Shown here piece after piece: positions 24,365-31,446 of a DNA stretch of 40,628 nucleotides. The number at the start of each line of letters is the position of its first letter. Within the stretch, counting starts at the first letter, position 1. The DNA comes from DASZYF01 sp035545535 (GTDB lineage: Bacteria; Actinomycetota; Actinomycetes; Mycobacteriales; CAJCIY01). The position numbers and the translations under genes are program-made. Below the pieces are notes generated by a model. That model was given only the letters and a program-made list of their open reading frames with translations. It had not been told where the DNA came from and made no database searches. The stretch covers positions 1-40,628 of the forward strand of contig DASZYF010000118.1 in the NCBI GenBank assembly GCA_035545535.1, in the 5' to 3' direction.

Positions 24365-26581
24365 TCAGCGCGCGTCGGCGTCGCGCGGCAGGCCGAGGAT
24401 GCGCTCCGCGATGACGTTGCGCTGCACCTCGCTCGTGCCGCCGGCGATGGTGAGGCAGCGCGTGGCGAGGTAGCTGCCCACCCACGCGGCGACCTCGCCC
24501 TCGAGCACCGCGGTGCGGCTGCCGTACCACTCGAGACCGATCTCCTGCACGCGCTGCTCGTGCTCCGCGCCCAGGAGCTTGCGCACGCTCGCCTCGTTGC
24601 CGGTGTTGGAGCCGGACAGTGCGCGCAGCGTGGTGCGCGCGCCGAGCAGCGCGATGGTCTGCGCCTCGACCACGAGGTGCGCGAGCCGCTCCACGACGAC
24701 CGGGTCGGTGAGGTCGGCCAGCTTCACCAGCGCCTCGACGCCCGCGCCGAACGATGCGCCTGAGCTCATCGAGACGCGCTCGTTCGCCAACGTGGTGCGC
24801 GCGAACGCCCAGCCCTGGCCGACCTCGCCGCACACGTCGGCGTCGGGGACGAACACGTCGTCGAAGAAGACCTCGTTGAAGAACTCGAGACCGGTGAGCT
24901 CCTTGAGCGGCCGGATGTCGACGCCCGGCGAGCTCATGTCTAGCAGGAAGTAGGTGATGCCCTGCCGACGGTCGCCGCCGTCACTGCCGGTGCGCGCGAG
25001 CAGGATGCCGTGCGTCGACTCCTTGGCCATCGAGGTCCAGACCTTCTGGCCCGTGATGCGCCAGCCGCCGTTCGCGTCGTCGCGCACCGCCTTGGTCGAC
25101 AGGTTCGCCAGGTCGCTGCCGGCGCCCGGCTCGCTGAAGAGCTGGCACCAGCGCACCTCACCGCGGAACGTCGGCAGCACGAAGCGCTCCTGCTGCTCGG
25201 CGGTTCCGTGCTCGATGATGGTCGGCAGCGCCCACGCGCCGACCGCGAGGTGCGGCCGACGGATGCGAGCGCGGCGGAACTCCTGGTCGATGACGATCTG
25301 CTCCACCGGGCCGGCGTTGCGCCCGTAGGGCTTGGGCCAGTGCGGGTTGATCCAGCCGCCGTCGATGATCCACTGCGTCTTCGCCGCGGTGTCGGGCAGC
25401 TGCGCGAACTCCTCGGTCGCCGCCACGATCGCGGGCCGGATCCGTTCCGCCTCCTCCGGCAGCGCGACCTGCAGAGCGCGCCGCACACCGGACGAGGCGA
25501 AGCCGATGACCGCCCGGCGCCAGTCCGTGGTCGGGCCGATCCACGCGCGCAGCGCGATGGCGCGCTTCAGGTAGAGGTGCGCGTCGTGCTCCCACGTGAA
25601 GCCGATGCCGCCGTGCAGCTGCACCGCCATCTGCGCGGCTTCGACCGCACCGTCGAGGGCGATGCTCGCCGCGATGGCGACCGCGAGGCGGGCCTGCTCG
25701 TCGTCGGCCTCCTCGAGCGCGTGCGCGGCGTCCCACGTCGCGGCGCGCATCTGCTCGACGGCGACCAACGTGTCGGCGAGGCGGTGCTTGACGGCCTGGA
25801 AGATGCCGATGGGCCGGCCGAACTGCTCCCGCACCTTCGCGTAGGCCGACGTCGTGTCGAGGCACCACGCAGCGATGCCGCACGCCTCGGCGCAGGCGAG
25901 CACGGCGGCGAGGTCGCGCACGCGCGGCGGCGCGTTCTCGGCGAGCCGGTCGGGCTCGACGTCGAGGACCCGCTCGCTCGGGACGGCCACGCGATCGAGC
26001 ACGACGGTGGCGAGCCGGCGCGTCGCATCGAGGCTCGGGACGGCGGTGATGGTGACGCCGGGCGCGTCCGCGTCGATGACCGCGACGCGACCGCCGGGCA
26101 CCGGGATGAGCAGCTGGTTCGCCAGCCCGGCGCCGAGCACCGCACCGGCGTCACCGGTGAGCTCGTACGAGCCGTCGGCCTTCGCGTGCAGGATGCCGGG
26201 CGCCGCCTCGACCGAGATCGCCGCGACCGTGCTGCCGTCGGTGTAGCCGGGCAGCAGCTCCTTGCGCTGCGTGGCGCTGCCGCCCCGCGCGATGACGAGC
26301 GCGGACAGCGCGGTGGGCAGGAACGGGCCCGGCGCGCACGCGCGGCCGAGCTCCTCGATGACGATGGCGAGCTCAGCGAGCCCCTGCCCCCCACCGCCCT
26401 GCTCCTCGGGCACGGCGATGCCGGTCCAGCCGAGGGCGGCCAGCTCACCCCAGAGTGCCGGCAGCTCGTCGTCGGACCGTTCGAGGGCGGCCCGCGGCAC
26501 CGCCCGCGGGCAGCGGTCGTCGAGGACGTCGCGCACGGCTGCGCGCAGCTCCTCGTGCTCCGGGCTGATGCCGATGCCCAT
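24365..26581 (-). CDS. fused double-domain acyl-CoA dehydrogenase (FadE6/FadE22/FadE34-like)
   Basis: 738 residues, twice the normal length: two complete acyl-CoA dehydrogenase domains in one chain. The first (about 1-365) runs from EHEELRAAVRDVLDD to LHGGIGFTWEHDAHLYLKR (H323-R340); the second (about 380-738) has WCQLFSEPGAGSDLANL, the FAD-binding GWRITGQKVWTSMA, and ends AGGTSEVQRNVIAERILGLPR. At the position of the MCAD catalytic glutamate (YEGT) the second domain has AGGT (713-716), so the base must lie elsewhere. Known mycobacterial relatives of this architecture include FadE34, which acts on steroid side-chain CoA esters. It supplies the first step of beta-oxidation for a probably bulky acyl-CoA. 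Its own operator lies 13 bases upstream of the ATG. Confidence 0.93.
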   Translation of the reverse strand: MGIGISPEHEELRAAVRDVLDDRCPRAVPRAALERSDDELPALWGELAALGWTGIAVPEEQGGGGQGLAELAIVIEELGRACAPGPFLPTALSALVIARGGSATQRKELLPGYTDGSTVAAISVEAAPGILHAKADGSYELTGDAGAVLGAGLANQLLIPVPGGRVAVIDADAPGVTITAVPSLDATRRLATVVLDRVAVPSERVLDVEPDRLAENAPPRVRDLAAVLACAEACGIAAWCLDTTSAYAKVREQFGRPIGIFQAVKHRLADTLVAVEQMRAATWDAAHALEEADDEQARLAVAIAASIALDGAVEAAQMAVQLHGGIGFTWEHDAHLYLKRAIALRAWIGPTTDWRRAVIGFASSGVRRALQVALPEEAERIRPAIVAATEEFAQLPDTAAKTQWIIDGGWINPHWPKPYGRNAGPVEQIVIDQEFRRARIRRPHLAVGAWALPTIIEHGTAEQQERFVLPTFRGEVRWCQLFSEPGAGSDLANLSTKAVRDDANGGWRITGQKVWTSMAKESTHGILLARTGSDGGDRRQGITYFLLDMSSPGVDIRPLKELTGLEFFNEVFFDDVFVPDADVCGEVGQGWAFARTTLANERVSMSSGASFGAGVEALVKLADLTDPVVVERLAHLVVEAQTIALLGARTTLRALSGSNTGNEASVRKLLGAEHEQRVQEIGLEWYGSRTAVLEGEVAAWVGSYLATRCLTIAGGTSEVQRNVIAERILGLPRDADAR

Positions 26582-26594
26582 GCCGCCGCCTCAC

Positions 26595-26618
26595 TTCCCT
26601 GACGTCCGTGTCAGGGAA
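26595..26618. promoter_or_regulatory. extended palindromic operator, site 4
   Basis: Core CTGACGTCCGTGTCAG (26599-26614) with flanks that make a 24-base inverted repeat, 26595-26618. The arms beyond the centre are the same TTCCCTGAC and GTCAGGGAA as at the thiolase site, 11 kb away. A CACTGT hexamer just upstream on the minus strand could be the -10, placing the start of transcription in the palindrome. The remaining 180 bases up to 26800 contain nothing I can identify. Confidence 0.85.
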
Positions 26619-26800
26619 CAGTGTGCCCGGTCCGCCCCACACGCCCGCAACCTCCCCGGATCGGGATGTGCTTCCTCGCCCGTCCGGTGTCCGTCGGTTG
26701 TCGTTCGGGGCGGGAGCGCCGCCCACCGCGACCTGTCCCGCCGAAGGGCCCAATCGACCCGCGCGCTGGCATGGCTCCGACCGTAGGCGTCCGTGCCGCG

Positions 26801-27520
26801 TCAGCTGCGGTCGAGCGTGACCCGCCGGCAGACCGTGACCATCGGTACGTCGAGATGGCCGTCGACGGCCCGCGGGGTGACGACCGCGCGGACCTGCTCG
26901 ACGATCTGCTCCTGCTCCTGGGCCGGACGGGTCGACACCCAGCTCCACGTCTGCACCAGCAGCACGAGCTCATCGATGCTGAGCGGCCGGTGCCATCGGT
27001 GCACCCAGGTCTCGTCGCCGTCGACGCCGGGCATCGGCGGGATGGGGACCTCACCGGAGGCGGCGACCGGGATCGTCGATCGCTCCGCGCCCGCGGCGAC
27101 ACCCACCTCGACGATCCAGTCCGTCGCGGGGTCCTCGTAGTTCCAGGCTGCCGCGAGCACGCCGTCCGGCCGGAGCACGCGCCGCGCCTCGGCCAGCGCC
27201 GCGCCCGGTTCTACCCAGTGCCAGGACTGCCCGTAGACGACAGCGTCCGCACTCGCATCGGGGAGCGGCAGGCGCTCGCCGCTCCCCGCGAGCGCGCCGG
27301 GGTTGAGCTCCCGCATGCCCGCATCCGGCTCGACCGCGGTCACGGCGAAGCCGGCGTCGTGCAGCGCGCGCGTGAGCTTGCCGGTGCCGGCACCGACGTC
27401 GACGACGTCGCGGCCGGGCGCCTTCGCGAGCATCCAGGCGACCACCTCGGGCGGGTAGCCCGGCCGCACCCGGTCGTACTCCGCCGCCAACCGCCCGAAC
27501 GACTGGGCCCGGTCCTTCAC
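26801..27520 (-). CDS. class I SAM-dependent methyltransferase
   Basis: 239 residues of the Methyltransf_11/25 type. Motif I is DVVDVGAGTGKLTRAL, motif post-I is AVEPDAGM, and motif II/III is ASADAVVYGQSWHWVEPGAALAEARRVLRPDGVLAAAWN. The first residues (RAQSFGRLAAEYDRVRPGYP) are typical of this ubiquitous group. Substrate unknown. Its ATG overlaps the stop of the DMT-like transporter by four bases, so the two are cotranscribed. Confidence 0.88.
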   Translation of the reverse strand: MKDRAQSFGRLAAEYDRVRPGYPPEVVAWMLAKAPGRDVVDVGAGTGKLTRALHDAGFAVTAVEPDAGMRELNPGALAGSGERLPLPDASADAVVYGQSWHWVEPGAALAEARRVLRPDGVLAAAWNYEDPATDWIVEVGVAAGAERSTIPVAASGEVPIPPMPGVDGDETWVHRWHRPLSIDELVLLVQTWSWVSTRPAQEQEQIVEQVRAVVTPRAVDGHLDVPMVTVCRRVTLDRS

Positions 27521-28455
27521 GACGACGCCGCCGCGCCTTCCTCTTCGGTGGCGGCGAGCATGGCGTCGGGGTGCTGCACCTTCTGCGTGACCGGCGACCG
27601 GGCGATGAAGCCGACACCGACCAGACCGACGATGCCGGCGATCACCGCGCCGGCCGCGGCACCGCCGCCCTTGAGCTGCTCGTCGTAGACGAGCGTGCCG
27701 ATCATGATGCTGACGATCGGGTCGACCGCGGTGAGGGTCACGAGCGACGGCACCAGCGGGCCGCCGGCGAACGCGGCCTGCTCGATCGAGAGCCCGCCGA
27801 TGGCGACCGCGGCGAGCGTGTACACCGGCCAGTCCGACAAGACGTAGACGGGGCCGTGAGCGGTGAGCTCGGCGCCGACCTCCTTGACGAGCGCCGCGAC
27901 CAGCGCGAACGCGACACCGGCGGCGAGCGAGAGCAGCACCGCACGGGGCGCGCCGCGCTTGCGCGGAGCGGTGATGAGGATCAGCACCGACAGACCGGCC
28001 GCGGCGGCGCAGAGCAGGGGCAGGCGCCCGCCGGGCGCACCGACGTCACCTTCGGACGGCGCGGCGGCGAGCAGGAAGCCGGCGAGGCCCGCGATCAGCA
28101 GCAGCGCGCCGGTCCAGTCGGCGAGGCCGAGGTGCAGGCCGGAGCGGGCCGCGCCGATCACCATGCCGAACAGCAGCACGGTGATGAGCAGCGGCTGAAC
28201 GATGGTGATGCGGCCCAGGTGGAGCGCGGTCGCCTGCAGCAGGAACCCGCAGAAGTCGACGAACGTCGCCAGCAGCCACATCGGCCGCCGGAGGACCCCG
28301 CCGATCAGCGCGAAGATCGACTTCGCTTCGAGGGACGAGCCGCGGCTCGCCTCGACCGCGACCTCCTGCTGGTAGACGACGGCCACCGAGAAGCACACCG
28401 CCGCCGCAACCGCAGCGACGGTCGACACGACCGCTGCCGTGCCACCCGCAGACAT
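27517..28455 (-). CDS. DMT-superfamily (EamA/NIPA-like) membrane transporter
   Basis: 312 residues with nine or ten hydrophobic segments, starting VVSTVAAVAAAVCFSVAVVYQQ and including IVQPLLITVLLFGMVIGAA, WTGALLLIAGLAGFLLAAA, PLLCAAAAGLSVLILI, LLSLAAGVAFALVAAL and GAVIAGIVGLVGVGFIA. The two-fold repeat and the FxLQATALHLGRITIVQPLL motif place it with DMT proteins related to EamA and NIPA magnesium transporters. Substrate unknown. Translation start lies in a hairpin (28453-28479) whose loop carries the ribosome-binding site. Follows the amidohydrolase by 41 bases and overlaps the methyltransferase. Confidence 0.85.
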   Translation of the reverse strand: MSAGGTAAVVSTVAAVAAAVCFSVAVVYQQEVAVEASRGSSLEAKSIFALIGGVLRRPMWLLATFVDFCGFLLQATALHLGRITIVQPLLITVLLFGMVIGAARSGLHLGLADWTGALLLIAGLAGFLLAAAPSEGDVGAPGGRLPLLCAAAAGLSVLILITAPRKRGAPRAVLLSLAAGVAFALVAALVKEVGAELTAHGPVYVLSDWPVYTLAAVAIGGLSIEQAAFAGGPLVPSLVTLTAVDPIVSIMIGTLVYDEQLKGGGAAAGAVIAGIVGLVGVGFIARSPVTQKVQHPDAMLAATEEEGAAASS

Positions 28456-28479
28456 GACCAGCCTCCTCCGCTGGTCATG
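28453..28479 (-). promoter_or_regulatory. hairpin with Shine-Dalgarno in the loop and start codon in the stem
   Basis: CATGACCAGC (28453-28462) and GCTGGTCATG (28470-28479) form a perfect 10-base stem. In the mRNA (minus strand) the 7-base loop is GGAGGAG, an ideal Shine-Dalgarno, and the 3' arm contains the ATG of the transporter gene at 28455, 7 bases downstream. The stem would hide the start codon while leaving the Shine-Dalgarno exposed. A protein-bound DNA operator is the alternative reading. Confidence 0.65.
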
Positions 28480-28496
28480 TTCTCAAAGGGTTGCGA

Positions 28497-29693
28497 CTAC
28501 TGAGCCGCCTTGGCGCGCAACGCGCCGACGGTCGCTTCCTCGCGGGTCCGGTGCTCGAACGGGTCGAACTGGAAGCGGCGCGCCGCGTTCTTCCAGGTGA
28601 TCGCCTCGATGTCGTCGTCGGAGACCCCGTCGAAGTGCTTCCAGAGGGCTTCCGGGGCCTGCGGCCAGGTCGAGTCGCTGTGCGGGTAGTCGCACTCCCA
28701 GCTGATGTTCTCGACGCCGATGAGGTCGCGGTCCTGCACGCCCGCCTTGTCGTCGATGAAGCACCAGGAGAAGACCTCCTTGGCCTTGTCGCTGGGGCGG
28801 ATGTCGCCGAAGTCCTGCATGGTCCAGTAGTGGTGGCGCTCGTAGACGTAGTCGATGCGCTCCATGAAGTAGGGCACCCAGCCGATGCCGCCCTCGGACA
28901 TCGCGAACTTGAGGTCCGGGAAGCGCTTGAGCAGCGGGCTCCAGATGATGTTCGACGCGGCCTGCATGGCGTTGAGCGGCGTCAGCGTGACCATGACGTC
29001 GATCGGCGCGTCCTTGAGGTCGATCATCGTCGAGCTGGAGCCGATGTGCAGGCAGACCTGCGTGCCGGTGTCGACGCAGGCCTTCCAGAACGGGTCCCAG
29101 TGCTCGCTGTGCAGGCTGTCCCAGCCGAGCTTGCTCGGGTCCTCGCTGAACGTGACGTTGTGGCAGCCCTTCTCGCTGACGCGGCGGACCTCCTTCGCCA
29201 TCAGCTCGGGGTTCCAGATGGGCGGGATGGACAGCGGGATGAAGCGGCCCGGGTGCGAGCCGCACCAGCTGTCGATGTGCCAGTCGTTGTAGGCCTGCAG
29301 CATCACGTAGCCGAGCTCCTTGTCCTGGCTGCGTGAGAACAGCTGGCCGCAGAACTGCGGGAACGACGGGAAGCACATGGAGGCGAGGACGCCGTTGGCG
29401 TTCATGTCCTCGATGCGCTTGTCGACGTCGTAGCAGCCGTCGCGGATCTCGTCGTAGGACGTGGGGTTGAAGTTGTACTCCTCCGGCGGGCGGCCGGCGA
29501 CGGCGTTGAGGCCGATGTTCGGCACCTCGTTGCCCTCGTAGACCCACACGTCGTAGTGGCCCTCGCCCATGGGGCGGCGCTCGCTGTGGGGAGCCTTGTC
29601 GGCCCACTTCGCCGGCACGTGGTCCTTGAACATGTCCGGTGGCTCGACGACGTGGTCGTCGACGGAGATCAGGACCATGTCTTCCATGCGCAT
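28497..29693 (-). CDS. amidohydrolase-family metal-dependent hydrolase (amidohydro_2 type)
   Basis: 398 residues. The metal site of the ACMSD/2-pyrone-dicarboxylate lactonase group is visible: VDDHVVEPP near the N-terminus (D13, H14), H216 in CLHIGSSS, E267 in SEGGIGW and D335 with H338 in CDYPHSDSTWP. Proteins of this subgroup decarboxylate or hydrolyse ring-cleavage products or lactones and are abundant in actinobacterial catabolic clusters. The ATG at 29693 is favoured because GGGAAGAG lies 8 bases upstream; GTG at 29702 is too close to it. It follows the first solute-binding protein gene by 68 bases and may belong to that transcript. Confidence 0.88.
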   Translation of the reverse strand: MRMEDMVLISVDDHVVEPPDMFKDHVPAKWADKAPHSERRPMGEGHYDVWVYEGNEVPNIGLNAVAGRPPEEYNFNPTSYDEIRDGCYDVDKRIEDMNANGVLASMCFPSFPQFCGQLFSRSQDKELGYVMLQAYNDWHIDSWCGSHPGRFIPLSIPPIWNPELMAKEVRRVSEKGCHNVTFSEDPSKLGWDSLHSEHWDPFWKACVDTGTQVCLHIGSSSTMIDLKDAPIDVMVTLTPLNAMQAASNIIWSPLLKRFPDLKFAMSEGGIGWVPYFMERIDYVYERHHYWTMQDFGDIRPSDKAKEVFSWCFIDDKAGVQDRDLIGVENISWECDYPHSDSTWPQAPEALWKHFDGVSDDDIEAITWKNAARRFQFDPFEHRTREEATVGALRAKAAQ

Positions 29694-29761
29694 GACGTTC
29701 ACTCTTCCCTACGGACGGTGGTGCGGGGATGGTTCCTTCGGGTTGCTCACTGCGGGTGCGG

Positions 29762-31372
29762 CTACTGCAGGTTGTAGGCGTAGCCCTGGGACTCGAAGCA
29801 CGTGTTGGCGGGCGCTGCCTTGGTGGCCCACGTGCCGCTCCCGGTGTCCCACTGCACGACGGACAGGCATTCGTGCTCCTGCCCCGTCATCTGGGCCTTG
29901 GTCTTCGGGGTGAACGTCACGTCGGGTGACAGCAGGCCGTGGGCGGTGAGGTCCTGGTTCGGGGTGTTCAGCCACTTCTCGACGCACACGCGCGTCAGGT
30001 TGGCGCCGCAGGACTTGGCCGCCGAGGTGAACCAGTCGGCGGCCGCCCAGCCCTCGAGCGTCCACTGCGCCATCTTCGGCTCGCGCGTCGGGAAGTACTT
30101 CTTCATCGCCGCCCGGAAGCGCGCCACCTCGGGGTTGCTCGTGTCGGCGTAGTTGGCCGACTTGCCGCCCGAGTAGATCTTCGCCAGGCAGTTCGGCGTG
30201 TTGGCGAAGGCCGACCCGACGCTCTGCGTCCACGTGGAGATGGTGGAGACCTTCGCCTTCACCGTCTTCATGAAGCTGCTGTCGCTCTCCATGGCCTGGC
30301 AGAGCTTCTGGTTGCCGTTCAGGTCGAGGGCGTCCATCACGATGTCGACGCCGTCGTTCTTCATCTGCGCCACGGTCGAGGCGAAGTTCGGCAGGCCGAG
30401 GTTGACGACGTAGGTCTTCGCCGGCACGCCCGCGACAGTGAAGTTCTGCACGAACTGGTTGGCGCCGTAGCGCGAGCTGGCCTGGTCGTAGAAGACGATG
30501 CCGACCTTGGTGACACCGAGGTTCTGCTTGTACCAGAGCGCAAGCTCGTCGCTGCCGTAGCCCACGCCGTTGTCGCCCTGGTGCTTGCCGTCACGCGGCG
30601 CCGAGTCGCCCAGGATGGTGAACAGGGCGGGGTACTGCAGGTAGGCGAGGTCGATCTGCTCGCCACCGACGTCGGGCACGTTCTGGCTGTTGACGTAGTC
30701 GGCGCCGCCGTACTGGAAGACGTTGTTGGCGACGAAGGCGAAGATCTTCGACTGGTCGATCAGCTGGTGCACGCACGACGAGACGCCGTCGAGCGTGCCG
30801 CTGGTGTCCTGGCACGGCACGAAGTTGATCTGCCGACCGTTGATGCCGCCGTGCGCGTTGAGGTCGGCGAAGTAGGCCTTGGCGCCCCACACGTTCGCGG
30901 AGAACTCATCCGGGCCGAACGGGCCACCGGTCGTGACGATGTTGCCGACGGTGATCGAGGTCGGGGTGACGCCACGGTCCGACGCCGTGTTCTTGCCCGC
31001 CGGGACCGAGCTGGTCGTGCCGCCGGACGGCTGCGGGCCGCCCGGGGTGGTGCTCGTGTGGCTTCCGGGCGGGGCCGACGTCACGGTGCCACTGGTGGGA
31101 AGGACACCACCGCCCGGGCCCTGCGTCGGGGTGATGGCTCCCGGGAGCCCGGTGTTCGTGACCGCGCCCGGCGCCTGGGTGGCGGTGGTGTCGGTGGAGC
31201 CGCCGGGCTGGACCGCGCCGGGCGCCGCCTGAGAGGCAGCGGTGCTCTGGGTGACGGTCTGCGCCTGGAAGGCGGAGTCGTGCAGGCGGGTGCCGCAGGC
31301 GGACATGGCGGCGGCCGCGAGCGCTGCTGCCCCCACGAGCAGCGGGCGGCGAAGGGCAGGACGACTTGGCAC
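29762..31372 (-). CDS. ABC transporter substrate-binding lipoprotein (Peripla_BP_6 type), paralog 1
   Basis: 536 residues. A lipoprotein signal peptide ends in the lipobox MSAC (C26), then a conserved CGTRLHDSAFQAQTVTQSTAA segment and a long Gly/Ser/Thr/Pro linker lead to the type I periplasmic-binding fold from about residue 135 (ITVGNIVTTGGPFG, AYFADLNAHGGINGRQI, FAFVANNVFQYGG). This is the leucine/isoleucine/valine-binding family, which in soil actinobacteria often serves aromatic or terpenoid substrates. No cognate permease or ATPase gene lies nearby. GTG start at 31372 with GGAGGT 8 bases upstream and an operator 39 bases upstream. Confidence 0.92.
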   Translation of the reverse strand: MPSRPALRRPLLVGAAALAAAAMSACGTRLHDSAFQAQTVTQSTAASQAAPGAVQPGGSTDTTATQAPGAVTNTGLPGAITPTQGPGGGVLPTSGTVTSAPPGSHTSTTPGGPQPSGGTTSSVPAGKNTASDRGVTPTSITVGNIVTTGGPFGPDEFSANVWGAKAYFADLNAHGGINGRQINFVPCQDTSGTLDGVSSCVHQLIDQSKIFAFVANNVFQYGGADYVNSQNVPDVGGEQIDLAYLQYPALFTILGDSAPRDGKHQGDNGVGYGSDELALWYKQNLGVTKVGIVFYDQASSRYGANQFVQNFTVAGVPAKTYVVNLGLPNFASTVAQMKNDGVDIVMDALDLNGNQKLCQAMESDSSFMKTVKAKVSTISTWTQSVGSAFANTPNCLAKIYSGGKSANYADTSNPEVARFRAAMKKYFPTREPKMAQWTLEGWAAADWFTSAAKSCGANLTRVCVEKWLNTPNQDLTAHGLLSPDVTFTPKTKAQMTGQEHECLSVVQWDTGSGTWATKAAPANTCFESQGYAYNLQ

Positions 31373-31410
31373 TGGGGGCTACCTCCGGCGGCTCTGGCGG
31401 ACGGTTCGAG

Positions 31411-31428
31411 CCTGACACACGTGTCAGG
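31411..31428. promoter_or_regulatory. palindromic operator, site 5
   Basis: CCTGACAC-AC-GTGTCAGG, perfect 8-base arms, between the two solute-binding-protein genes and 39 bases before the start of the downstream one. Core CTGACACACGTGTCAG at 31412-31427. A lone TGTCAG half-site follows at 31432-31437. Confidence 0.83.
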
Positions 31429-31446
31429 GTTTGTCAGCGTCGGTTC

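Noticed and set aside
13188..26581. Assigning the cluster to cholesterol degradation
   Set aside because: Thiolase, hydratase and fused dehydrogenase fit, but ring-degradation genes (KstD, Hsa), Mce transporters and KstR-type motifs are absent from the window. The substrate is left open.
31429..31446. A second TGTCAG half-site next to operator 5
   Set aside because: No matching left half at the right spacing; recorded only as a half-site.
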